64,000 bases of DNA, from contig JAHCKG010000001.1 of NCBI GenBank assembly GCA_026125895.1, forward strand, positions 186,001 through 250,000, written 5' to 3'. A program made the position numbers and the translations under genes. This DNA comes from Pseudolabrys sp. (lineage in GTDB: Bacteria > Pseudomonadota > Alphaproteobacteria > Rhizobiales > Xanthobacteraceae). The notes below the pieces were generated by a model. The model worked only from the letters and a program-made list of their open reading frames with translations. It did not search any database and was not told where the DNA came from. Positions 34,322 through 42,523 of the stretch are shown here, in pieces; the stretch's first letter is position 1; each line of letters begins with the position of its first letter.

Positions 34322-36001
34322 ATGATGGATGCAGTTGCACATGTGCGGGAAGGTGTCCAAGTCATCGAGCCGGAAAGCCCGGTTATGGCGAGCCGGCAGT
34401 GGATTGAGCCGGCGCTTGCCGATCAGCTCGTCGGCCGCTGGTGCATCGAACTCCCGCATCGATATGGGTCGGGCGCTGATGATCTGCCCATCGAAGAGCT
34501 TCTGGTCGGCACCCGTCTGTTAGACCTGAATGACGAAGCCCGGCGGTTGATGCGGGCATCGCCGGCCGATGACCTGTCCGGCGCCAGCCTCGCCCGCTTT
34601 GTCGTCACCTCATCGCGTCCGGCCATGGCCGAGCTTTTGGCAAAGGCGCGCGTCGGGCGCACAGAGGCGACGCATCTGTGCCTGCTGACGGCCCAGGGCG
34701 CGCCGGTCGGAATTCGCCTCCTGGCCGCCCGAATGCCCGAAAACGCCGACCGTCTCGTGCTGATGGGCAGTGAAAGTCCGCTGCCCGATGCCGGGCTCGA
34801 CGAACTGATCAAGAGCGAGGAGCGCTATCGGCGACTCTTCCAGCGGATGCCGATTGCGCTGTGGCGCGTCGATCCGCGCGGCGTGAAGACGTTGCTCGGC
34901 GATGCGCGCGACGCCGGCGTGACCGATCTCGTCGCGCATTTCAACCGGCATCCCGAACTCTTCGAGCTGGCGATGGATTCCATCACCATCGCCGAGGTCA
35001 ACGACCTGACGGTGCAGCTGTTCGGTGGGCGATCGAGCCTGGATTTCATCCGCCCCATCCGCAGCTACTGGAAGGCGCGGCCCGACACCCTGCGACGGGT
35101 CATCGGCGCCCGCTATCGCGGTCTGCCGCAATACACCGAAGAGACCCAGGTCTGCGGCATCGACGGGCGCGTCGTCGATGTCGTGATGTCGATGGCGTTC
35201 CCGCCGCCGCACGACATCGACGGCGATTGTCTCGTCGGCATGATCGACATCACCGATCGCCGTCAGGCGGAGACGCAGCTTCGCAAGGTACAGGACGAGT
35301 TCGCACGGTCGGCCCGTATCTCGATGCTTAGCGAACTGACGGCGTCGATTGCCCACGAACTCAGGCAGCCGCTGGCCGCCATCACGACGTACGGCGATGC
35401 GACGGCGCGATGGCTGGCGGCGTCGCCGCCGGCCGTCGATCGGGCGCTGAAAGGCCTGGAAAGCATCGGCCGAGCCTCGGACCGGGCCAGCGCGATCATC
35501 CAGCGCATTCACAGAATGGCGATTAACGAAGCGGCCGAGTTCACGAGCGTCAACCTCAACGCGGCGATTGCCGACACCGCCGTCTTCGTCAAACACGACC
35601 TTCAGGCCAGACAGGTCGAGTTGATCCTCGATCTGGAAGACGGATTGCCGCCCGTGTTCGGCGATGAAGTGCAATTGCAGCAGGTGATGCACAACCTCAT
35701 CAGAAATAGTGCGCAGGCGATTGCCGACGCGCAGTGTCAACTCCGTTGCATCACGGTTTCGACGGCCCGCCGGGATGAGCACCTTGAAGTTCTGGTTGAA
35801 GATACCGGGCCTGGAATTCCATCCGAGCAGGCCAGCAAGATGTTTGCGGCCTTCGAGACGACGAAACTGGGCGGCATGGGAATCGGCCTGACGCTGTGCC
35901 GTTCGATCGTCACCTCTCACGGCGGCACGATCGATCTGGATATGTCGTTCACCGACGGCGCCAGGTTCCGCATCGCCCTGCCGCTGTACGCGCGGTCCTG
36001 A
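34322..36001 (+). CDS. Soluble PAS-domain sensor histidine kinase
   Basis: 559-aa kinase with no membrane segment, so cytoplasmic. Residues 40-150 look like a divergent PAS fold. A second PAS-like domain spans about 165-315 (SEERYRRLFQRMPIALWRVDPRG through GMIDITDRRQAE). HisKA follows with phospho-acceptor His345 in ASIAHELRQPLAAI. The HATPase has LQQVMHNLIRNSAQAI, DTGPGIPSEQ and GGMGIGLTLCRSIVTSHGG. The ATG pair at 34322/34325 is taken as start because the frame before it is Arg-rich and unlike any domain; an in-frame GTG at 34208 remains possible. No response regulator is adjacent. It ends just before the copy-2 small secreted gene. Confidence 0.85.
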   Translation: MMDAVAHVREGVQVIEPESPVMASRQWIEPALADQLVGRWCIELPHRYGSGADDLPIEELLVGTRLLDLNDEARRLMRASPADDLSGASLARFVVTSSRPAMAELLAKARVGRTEATHLCLLTAQGAPVGIRLLAARMPENADRLVLMGSESPLPDAGLDELIKSEERYRRLFQRMPIALWRVDPRGVKTLLGDARDAGVTDLVAHFNRHPELFELAMDSITIAEVNDLTVQLFGGRSSLDFIRPIRSYWKARPDTLRRVIGARYRGLPQYTEETQVCGIDGRVVDVVMSMAFPPPHDIDGDCLVGMIDITDRRQAETQLRKVQDEFARSARISMLSELTASIAHELRQPLAAITTYGDATARWLAASPPAVDRALKGLESIGRASDRASAIIQRIHRMAINEAAEFTSVNLNAAIADTAVFVKHDLQARQVELILDLEDGLPPVFGDEVQLQQVMHNLIRNSAQAIADAQCQLRCITVSTARRDEHLEVLVEDTGPGIPSEQASKMFAAFETTKLGGMGIGLTLCRSIVTSHGGTIDLDMSFTDGARFRIALPLYARS

Positions 36002-36032
36002 AAAGCCTTGGCGCGTCGCGAGAACGCATCGG

Positions 36033-36067
36033 CCGTCCGGAGGGCTGAGGGGGGAGCCTCCGGACGG
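36033..36067. terminator. Bidirectional hairpin between kinase and small secreted gene
   Basis: ccgtccggagg (36033-36043) pairs exactly with cctccggacgg (36057-36067). It lies between convergent genes and is followed by ggaccgattgtcgaagc, which recurs behind copy 1 of the small secreted gene. Confidence 0.65.
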
Positions 36068-36087
36068 ACCGATTGTCGAAGCCTCAA

Positions 36088-36321
36088 TTAGCGGCTCGAC
36101 TCGTCCGCGAACGGCACGCGATTGAACTCGCGCTGTTCGGCCTTCGAGACGCCCAGCATCTTGGCGGGCGAATAGGCATAAGCGTTCAGGCCGCTGGTCT
36201 GCTGCGGCTGGATCGCCTGCGGCATCTGGCCGAATTCGTCGAGGCCCGAGTCCGAAGCGAAGGCGGTGTTGGCAAAGCCGAGGGCGAGCAGCGCAGCGAG
36301 AACGATCTTGGTCTTGGTCAT
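36088..36321 (-). CDS. Small secreted protein, copy 2
   Basis: 77-aa precursor, paralogue of the protein at 27720. The signal peptide TKTKIVLAALLALGFANTAFA is cleaved at AFA/SD. The mature part shares DSGLDE, GLNAYAY and EQREFNRVPFADESSR with copy 1 and lacks three residues in the middle. The 5' leader (including the ribosome-site region aggacatacgacc) and the 3' flank are also similar, so a whole transcription unit was duplicated. It lies next to a soluble PAS kinase. Function unknown; probably a periplasmic peptide. Confidence 0.8.
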   Translation of the reverse strand: MTKTKIVLAALLALGFANTAFASDSGLDEFGQMPQAIQPQQTSGLNAYAYSPAKMLGVSKAEQREFNRVPFADESSR

Positions 36322-36411
36322 GGTCGTATGTCCTGGTTGAAGCGTTGAAATCCCCGATCCGGTTAAGTCTGGATCGTGATCGTTTTGTACTCAGCGCCTC
36401 GCCGCAGAACC

Positions 36412-36440
36412 ATTATGCGCTGTGATGAACAGCGCAAACA
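36412..36440 (-). promoter_or_regulatory. Promoter with palindromic spacer for small secreted protein copy 2
   Basis: On the minus strand TGTTTG (36435-36440), 17 nt, then CATAAT (36412-36417), 91 nt before the ATG as in copy 1. The spacer contains a perfect palindrome, gcgctgt-gatga-acagcgc (36417-36435), which is absent from copy 1 and could be an operator. Confidence 0.55.
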
Positions 36441-36758
36441 TTGGTTTGTATGAACGTCTTCCGTTCGGCTTGTCTTTCCTCAGCGGCAGTGTTGCCCGCG
36501 CAATGCGCGCTCTTCATCGTCACTTGCAAATTTTCGCGCGCGCCGCCAACGCGTGGGCGCCCGCAAGGCATACCTTCGTATGGGGCTCTAAGACTTTCCG
36601 GCGATCCGTGAAAACCCATGTCGGCGCGGCTGTTCGGCTTGCATGCCATAGCATCGCTTCATCACGAACAGACGAAGCGCTCTTCGCAAGTTCGTGAACG
36701 CGGCCTCGCAAGGCGCAACGGTCGCAATTAGGTGTCAACGCGAACCCAGGTGCTGGCG
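36441..36758. other. Intergenic stretch without a recognisable gene
   Basis: About 320 nt between the copy-2 promoter and the Cys-rich small gene. ORFs on both strands (for example 36422-36697 plus) show no signal peptide, motif or ribosome site I can support. Confidence 0.35.
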
Positions 36759-36989
36759 ATGAAAGTCAAGCTGTGTGCTTCCTGCCCTTACACGCCCTCT
36801 GACATTGGCCCTCACTATTCTGCAAGCGCCGACGAGTACTGCTGTCTGGCCTGTCCGTCGCTGATCCCGACGGCGGAGCTGAGGCCGCGGCGCCGCCGGC
36901 GCCGCCGCACCTTCGTTGCCGTTCCGCAACGCTCGGCGTCCGTCGAGAAGACGCCGCTCGCGGCGGCCGAAGCGGGATCGGGCATCTGA
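36759..36989 (+). CDS. Small Cys-rich hypothetical protein
   Basis: 76-aa protein beginning KVKLCASCPYTPSDIGPHYSAS, with further cysteines in EYCCLACPSL. This gives a CxxC ... CCxxC pattern that could bind a zinc ion, followed by a run of eight arginines and an Ala-rich tail. The ATG at 36759 is chosen over a GTG at 36732 because the Cys-containing block starts there. Similar short 'CASCPY' proteins are, as I recall, common in Bradyrhizobium relatives. It precedes the efflux operon by 15 nt and could be its first gene. Function unknown. Confidence 0.55.
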   Translation: MKVKLCASCPYTPSDIGPHYSASADEYCCLACPSLIPTAELRPRRRRRRRTFVAVPQRSASVEKTPLAAAEAGSGI

Positions 36990-37004
36990 GACAGGGGACA
37001 GCCG

Positions 37005-38159
37005 ATGCGCCGGTCATGGATTTTATCGATCGTCGGTCTCGCCGCCGTTATCGCAGGCGGCGTGACATGGCGGCACGTCAGTTCGTCCGCGGCGACCGAG
37101 CCGGCAACTGCCGCTGCCAATATGCCGGCGCCGATTCCCGCGACCCTGGGCGCTGCCGAGCGCAAGAACGTCCCGGTCTTCCTCGACGGTCTCGGCACCG
37201 TGCAAGCATACAGTACAGTCACGGTGAATACGCGGGTCGATGGCGCGCTCGACAAAGTGAGCTTCGTCGAAGGTCAGGACGTCAAGGCAGGCGATGTGCT
37301 GGCCCAGATTGATCCGCGTCCGTTCAAGGCTTCGCTCGACCTTGCAGTCGCCACCAAAGCCAAGGACGAGGCGCAGCTGGCCAACGCGCGGCTCGATCTC
37401 AAGCGGTTCAAGGACAGCAGTCTGTTGGCGACAACGCAGCAGCAGATCGACACCCAACAGGCGCTTGTGAGCCAACTTGCGGCCACGGTCGAAGGCGACC
37501 AGGCCAACATCGAGGCAGCGCAGGTTCAGCTCGATTACACGACGATCCGCGCGCCGATTTCCGGCCGTACCGGCATCCGGTTGGTCGATCAGGGCAATAT
37601 CGTTCACGCCGCAAGCACGAGCGGTCTGGTCGTCATTACGCAGTTGCAGCCGATCTCCGTGATTTTCACCCTGCCGCAGGACGAGCTGCAGAGCGTCATC
37701 CGCGAAATGAGCGCCTCGAAAGCGCCGCTCGTCGCGGTGGCGCAAGGGCGCGACGACCGCCGCACGCTGGATACCGGAACGCTGAGCCTCGTCGACAATC
37801 AGATCGACCCGACATCGGGCAGCGCCCGCCTCAAAGCGACCTTCCCCAACAGCGAACACACATTGTGGCCCGGCCAGTTCGTCAATGTGCGGCTCCAGCT
37901 CAAGACGCTCGATAACGTCGTCACCGTGCCATCGACCGCCGTGCAGCGCGGCCCGGATGGCATGTTCGTCTACACGGTCAAGCCCGACACCAGTATCGCC
38001 ATTCAGCCCGTCAGCGTCGCGCAGATGTCGCAAGGCATATCGGTCATCGACAATGGCGTAGCCGCTGGCACGCCGATCGTCGTCGCCGGCCAATTCCGCC
38101 TGAAGCCCGGCAGCCGCGTGCAAGGCGCGCCCGGTGCTCCTGTTGCCGGCGGGAAGTAG
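37005..38159 (+). CDS. RND efflux periplasmic adaptor (membrane fusion protein)
   Basis: 384-aa adaptor with an N-terminal membrane anchor (SWILSIVGLAAVIAGGVTW). The lipoyl-like halves read VDGALDKVSFVEGQDVKAGDVLAQIDPRPF and YTTIRAPISGRTGIRLVDQGNIV. A coiled-coil hairpin runs between them (about residues 105-175). The beta-barrel and membrane-proximal domains follow (LWPGQFVNVRLQL near 288). It is closest in pattern to MdtA. It links the inner-membrane RND pump at 38168 (8 nt downstream) to an outer-membrane channel, which is not encoded here. Confidence 0.88.
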   Translation: MRRSWILSIVGLAAVIAGGVTWRHVSSSAATEPATAAANMPAPIPATLGAAERKNVPVFLDGLGTVQAYSTVTVNTRVDGALDKVSFVEGQDVKAGDVLAQIDPRPFKASLDLAVATKAKDEAQLANARLDLKRFKDSSLLATTQQQIDTQQALVSQLAATVEGDQANIEAAQVQLDYTTIRAPISGRTGIRLVDQGNIVHAASTSGLVVITQLQPISVIFTLPQDELQSVIREMSASKAPLVAVAQGRDDRRTLDTGTLSLVDNQIDPTSGSARLKATFPNSEHTLWPGQFVNVRLQLKTLDNVVTVPSTAVQRGPDGMFVYTVKPDTSIAIQPVSVAQMSQGISVIDNGVAAGTPIVVAGQFRLKPGSRVQGAPGAPVAGGK

Positions 38160-38167
38160 GGCAGGCC

Positions 38168-41100
38168 ATGTCCATCTCATCTCCCTTCATTCGGCGGCCG
38201 ATCGCCACCTCGTTGCTGATGGCGGGCATCTTCCTGATCGGCGCCGCCGCGTACCCGTTCTTGCCGGTGGCGGCGCTGCCCGACGTCGAATTTCCCACCA
38301 TTCAGATTACGACGCAGCTTCCCGGCGCCGATCCGGTGACGATGGCGACCTCGGTGACGGCGCCGCTGGAGCGGCAGTTCGCGCAGATCCCCGGCGTCAC
38401 GCAAATGACTTCGAGCAGCGTGCTTGGCGTCAGCTCCATCACGGTGCAGTTCGACCTCGGCCGCAATATCGACGGCGCGGCGGGCGACGTTCAGTCCGCC
38501 ATCAACGCCGCCGGCGGCCAGCTTCCGAAAAATCTGCCGTCGCCGCCGTCCTATCGCAAAGTCAATCCGGCTGACCCGCCCATCATGGTGCTGGCGTTGC
38601 ATTCAGACGCGCTGCCGATCACGACCGTCGACGACTATGCCGAGAACATCTTTGTCCAGAGCCTGAGTCAGATCAGCGGCGTCGGCCAGGTGTTGGTGTT
38701 CGGCCAGCAGAAGCCGGCTGTCCGCATTCAGGCCGATCCGGAAAAGCTCGCTGCCCTGGGGCTCGGGCTGGAAGACGTGCGCGGCGCCATCGCCAACGTC
38801 ACCACTGACAGTCCCAAGGGCACCATCGACGGCGCGACGCGCACCTTCACGATCTACGGCAATGATCAGCTCCTGGCGGCGACGCCGTGGAATAACGCTA
38901 TCATCGCCTATCGCAATGGCGCGCCGGTGCGGGTGCGCGACATCGGCCGGGCGATCGAAGGCCCCGAGCGCAGCAAGCTGGCGGCGTGGGCCAATGGCAA
39001 GCGCGCCGTCATCCTGGCCGTTCTCAAGGAGCCCGGCGCCAACGTCATCGACACGGTCGATCAGATCAAGGCACAGCTTCCGAGGCTCGAGGCGACCATC
39101 CCGCCGGCGATCACGGTCGATACGATCATCGACCGGACCACGACCATCCGCGCATCGGTCGCCGACGTCCAGTTCACCTTGATCCTGACCATCGTGCTGG
39201 TCGTGCTGGTGATCTTCCTGTTCCTGCGCAATCTGTCCGCGACGGTCATCCCGAGCATCACCGTGCCGCTGGCTCTGGTTGCCACCTTCGCGCTGATGTA
39301 TGTCGCCGGCTTCAGCATCGACAATCTGTCGTTGATGGCGCTCAGCATCGCCGTAGGCTTCGTCGTCGACGACGCCATCGTGATGCTGGAGAACATCGAG
39401 CGCCATGTGGAGGAGGGGCTGACGCCGCTTCAGGCGGCGTTCAAGGGCGCAGGCGAGATCGGCTTCACCATTCTGTCTATCAGTCTGTCGCTGGTGGCGG
39501 TGTTCATCCCTTTGCTGCTGATGGGCGGCATCGTCGGCGCGCTGTTCCGCGAATTCGCCATCACGGTCACCTTGACGATCGCGGTCTCGGCGCTGGTGTC
39601 GCTGACGCTCACGCCGGTGATGGCGTCGCGGTTTCTCAAGGACAAGAAGCAGGTGCATCATGGCCGGCTCTATCTGGCATCGGAGCGCATGTTCGATTTG
39701 CTGCAGGAGGGCTACCGCCGCAGCCTCGACGTCGCGCTCGAATATCGCGGCGTGACGCTGATGGTGTTCTTCGCCACCGTGGCGCTGTCGGGCTACCTGT
39801 TCGCCGTCATCCCCAAGGGCTTCTTTCCGACCGAAGACAACAGCTTCATCATCGGCACCTCGCAGGCCGCGCAGGACGTCTCTTTCGGCGAAATGTCGCG
39901 GCTGCAACAGGAGCTGGGCAAGATCGTCGCCAGCGATCCGGACGTGACCAATGTCGGCATGCTGGTCGGCGCCACCGGCAACCAGACCCAGAACAACGGG
40001 CGCATGTTCATTGCCCTCAAGCCGAAGGAGCAGCGCAAGGCCTCGGCGAGCGAGATCATCGAGCGCCTGCGGCCGAAGCTGGCGCAGGTGCAGGGCGTGT
40101 CGCTCTTCATGCTGGTCGGCCAGGACATCAATATCGGCGGCCGCCAGTCGCAGACCATGTACCAGTACTCGCTGCAGAGCGCCGATCTCGGTCAGCTCAA
40201 CGAGTGGGCGCCGAAGATCTACGAGAAGCTAAAAACCTTGCCGCAACTGACCGGGGTGGCGACCGACCAGCAGACCGGCGGCACCACGCTGACCCTGACC
40301 ATCGACCGCGACCAGGCCGCGCGCTTCGGCATCCAGCCGCAGCTGATCGACGACACCCTCGACGACGCCTTCGGGGAGCGCCAGGTCACGCAATACTTCA
40401 CGCAGGTCAACAGCTATCACGTCATCCTGGAAGTGCTGCCGCAGTTCCAGAATGCGCCCGACGTGCTGTCTCGGATCTACATCAAGTCGCCGCTCACCGG
40501 CCAGCAGGTCGCGCTCAGCACGCTGGCGAAGTGGACCACGGCGCCGACCGCGGCGCTCTCGGTCAGCCACCAGGGCCAATTCCCGGCCGTCACCTTGAGC
40601 TTCAACCTGGCGCCCGGCGCGGCGTTGAGCGATGCCGTCACCGCGATCCGCAATGCGGAGACGGAAATGAACGTGCCGCCCGGCATCAACGGCACGTTTC
40701 AGGGTTCGGCCGCCGCATTCCAGGACTCGCTGAAATCCGAGCCGCTCCTGGTGCTGGCGGCGCTCGTCGTCATTTATCTCATTCTCGGCATTCTCTACGA
40801 GAGCTACATCCACCCACTGACGATCCTGTCGACCCTGCCGTCGGCCGGCGTCGGCGCCTTGCTGATGCTGATGCTGTTCGGCTTCGACTTCAGCATCATC
40901 GCGCTGATCGGCGTCATTCTTCTCATCGGCATCGTCAAGAAGAACGGCATCATGATCATCGACTTCGCCATCGTCGGCGAACGCGAGCGCGGCCTCACGC
41001 CGCTCGAGGCCATCCGCGAAGCATGCCTGATGCGCTTCCGGCCGATCATGATGACGACCATGGCGGCGCTGCTCGCCGGCCTGCCGCTGATGTTCGGCAA

Positions 41101-41287
41101 CGGCACCGGCTCGGAGCTGCGGCAGCCGCTGGGCTATTCCATCGTCGGCGGGCTGATCGTCAGTCAGGCCCTGACGCTCTACACCACGCCCGTGGTGTTC
41201 CTCTATCTCGATCGCGTCAATCGGTGGCTGTCGGGCTTGCGGCGGGCGCCGCGGCCGGCAGCGGCTGATGAGCAACCGGCGGAGTGA
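38168..41287 (+). CDS. RND multidrug efflux transporter, MdtB/MdtC-like
   Basis: 1039-aa proton-driven RND pump of the HAE1 class. Twelve membrane segments and two large periplasmic loops are evident. The proton-relay residues are Asp401/Asp402 (GFVVDDAIVMLENI, TM4) and Lys924/Lys925 (GIVKKNGIMIIDFA, TM10). The start SISSPFIRRPIATSLLMAG is typical. MdtB/C pumps in enterobacteria export novobiocin, bile salts and similar compounds; specificity here is unknown. It is followed after 6 nt by an EmrA-type adaptor in the same operon. Confidence 0.92.
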   Translation: MSISSPFIRRPIATSLLMAGIFLIGAAAYPFLPVAALPDVEFPTIQITTQLPGADPVTMATSVTAPLERQFAQIPGVTQMTSSSVLGVSSITVQFDLGRNIDGAAGDVQSAINAAGGQLPKNLPSPPSYRKVNPADPPIMVLALHSDALPITTVDDYAENIFVQSLSQISGVGQVLVFGQQKPAVRIQADPEKLAALGLGLEDVRGAIANVTTDSPKGTIDGATRTFTIYGNDQLLAATPWNNAIIAYRNGAPVRVRDIGRAIEGPERSKLAAWANGKRAVILAVLKEPGANVIDTVDQIKAQLPRLEATIPPAITVDTIIDRTTTIRASVADVQFTLILTIVLVVLVIFLFLRNLSATVIPSITVPLALVATFALMYVAGFSIDNLSLMALSIAVGFVVDDAIVMLENIERHVEEGLTPLQAAFKGAGEIGFTILSISLSLVAVFIPLLLMGGIVGALFREFAITVTLTIAVSALVSLTLTPVMASRFLKDKKQVHHGRLYLASERMFDLLQEGYRRSLDVALEYRGVTLMVFFATVALSGYLFAVIPKGFFPTEDNSFIIGTSQAAQDVSFGEMSRLQQELGKIVASDPDVTNVGMLVGATGNQTQNNGRMFIALKPKEQRKASASEIIERLRPKLAQVQGVSLFMLVGQDINIGGRQSQTMYQYSLQSADLGQLNEWAPKIYEKLKTLPQLTGVATDQQTGGTTLTLTIDRDQAARFGIQPQLIDDTLDDAFGERQVTQYFTQVNSYHVILEVLPQFQNAPDVLSRIYIKSPLTGQQVALSTLAKWTTAPTAALSVSHQGQFPAVTLSFNLAPGAALSDAVTAIRNAETEMNVPPGINGTFQGSAAAFQDSLKSEPLLVLAALVVIYLILGILYESYIHPLTILSTLPSAGVGALLMLMLFGFDFSIIALIGVILLIGIVKKNGIMIIDFAIVGERERGLTPLEAIREACLMRFRPIMMTTMAALLAGLPLMFGNGTGSELRQPLGYSIVGGLIVSQALTLYTTPVVFLYLDRVNRWLSGLRRAPRPAAADEQPAE

Positions 41288-41293
41288 TTTGCA

Positions 41294-42511
41294 ATGACCA
41301 CCGAGGTCCAGGCCGACATAGGAGCCAGGGCGTGCATCGTCCGGTCCACTGACCCCGCGAAGGCGCGCCAGCGTTCGGACGCGCCGGATCTCAAGGCGGT
41401 GCCAAACGTCGAGGCGCCGCCGGCGGCGCCGTCCCTCGCCATCCCGCCGGCCAAGCCCGGGCGCAGCTTCCGGCCGTCGCTGCGCACCGCATTGATGGCG
41501 GCTGGCGTCATCGCCGTCGCCGCCGGTTCGCTCGTGTTCTGGCTGGAGGGCGGGCGCTACGCCACGACGGACGACGCCAACGTCGCGGCCGCCAAGGTGC
41601 TGGTGACGACCGACGTGTCGGGCCTGGTATCGAGCGTCAAGGTGCACGAGGGCCAGAATGTCAAAGCCGGCCAGGTGCTGTTCGCGATCGACCCGTTGCA
41701 GTTCCAGATCGCGCTCGACAGCGCCCGCGCCAACCTCAGTCAGGTCGCGTTGAACATCAGCTCCATGAAGGAGACCTACAAGGAGCTCCTGAGTAATGTC
41801 GATTCACAGAAGGCGCAGGTCGCGCTCGATGTCGTCACCAACGAGCGTAACGCCAACCTCGTCGCCAATAACGACGTGCCGCGCCAAATCTACGATCAGT
41901 CGCGCTACACATTGCAGCTCGATCAGGCGCGGCTGAAGTCGCTCGAGCACCAGGCCGCTGTGCAACTGGCGACTCTCGGCGGCAATCCGGACATCCGCGT
42001 CGAAGACCATCCGCTGTATCGCCAGGCCAGGGCCGCGGTCGACGAGGCGCAACGTCAGCTTGATCACGCGACCGTTCGCGCGCCCTTCGATGGTATCGTC
42101 ACCCAGGTCGATGCCCTGCAGCCGGGCACCTATCTGGTGTCGCAGACCGCGGCACTGACCGCGACCGGCGCGGTGGCGCTGGTGTCCGCCTCCGATGTCT
42201 GGGTCGATGCGCAGATGAAGGAGACGGAGCTGACTTACGTGAAGCCCGGCGACCGCGTGGACGTCACGATCGACACTTACCCGGGCGTCACCTTCAAGGG
42301 CACGGTCGAAAGCGTCAGTCCTGCCAGCGGTTCCGAATTCTCGATTCTGCCGGCGCAGAATTCGAGCGGCAATTTCGTCAAGGTGGTGCAGCGCATTCCG
42401 GTCAAGATCGCGATTGATCGCACGGCCGGCGCGCCGGCGCTGCGCGCCGGCATGAGCGCTTACGTCAGCATCGACACCGGTCACCGCCGCAGCCTGTCGG
42501 ACCTGTTCTAA
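41294..42511 (+). CDS. HlyD/EmrA-type secretion adaptor
   Basis: 405-aa protein with a Pro/Ala-rich cytoplasmic N-terminus (about 60 aa), one membrane helix (LMAAGVIAVAAGSLVFWL), then YATTDDANVAAAKVLVTTDVSG, the standard EmrA biotinyl-lipoyl start, and VKVHEGQNVKAGQVLFAIDP. A coiled-coil hairpin and the second half VRAPFDGIVTQVDALQPGTYL follow. It should work with the MFS pump encoded 12 nt downstream. Confidence 0.9.
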   Translation: MTTEVQADIGARACIVRSTDPAKARQRSDAPDLKAVPNVEAPPAAPSLAIPPAKPGRSFRPSLRTALMAAGVIAVAAGSLVFWLEGGRYATTDDANVAAAKVLVTTDVSGLVSSVKVHEGQNVKAGQVLFAIDPLQFQIALDSARANLSQVALNISSMKETYKELLSNVDSQKAQVALDVVTNERNANLVANNDVPRQIYDQSRYTLQLDQARLKSLEHQAAVQLATLGGNPDIRVEDHPLYRQARAAVDEAQRQLDHATVRAPFDGIVTQVDALQPGTYLVSQTAALTATGAVALVSASDVWVDAQMKETELTYVKPGDRVDVTIDTYPGVTFKGTVESVSPASGSEFSILPAQNSSGNFVKVVQRIPVKIAIDRTAGAPALRAGMSAYVSIDTGHRRSLSDLF

Positions 42512-42523
42512 CGGAGCAAAACC

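Noticed and set aside
38986-41268. 760-aa plus-strand open frame in a second frame of the RND pump
   Set aside because: The RND protein is complete with its proton-relay residues; the second frame is Arg-rich and featureless.
38168-41287. Heavy-metal (CusA-type) RND pump
   Set aside because: The TM4 signature has the double Asp of drug-type HAE1 pumps and the adaptor is MdtA-like, so a drug-type pump is the better call.
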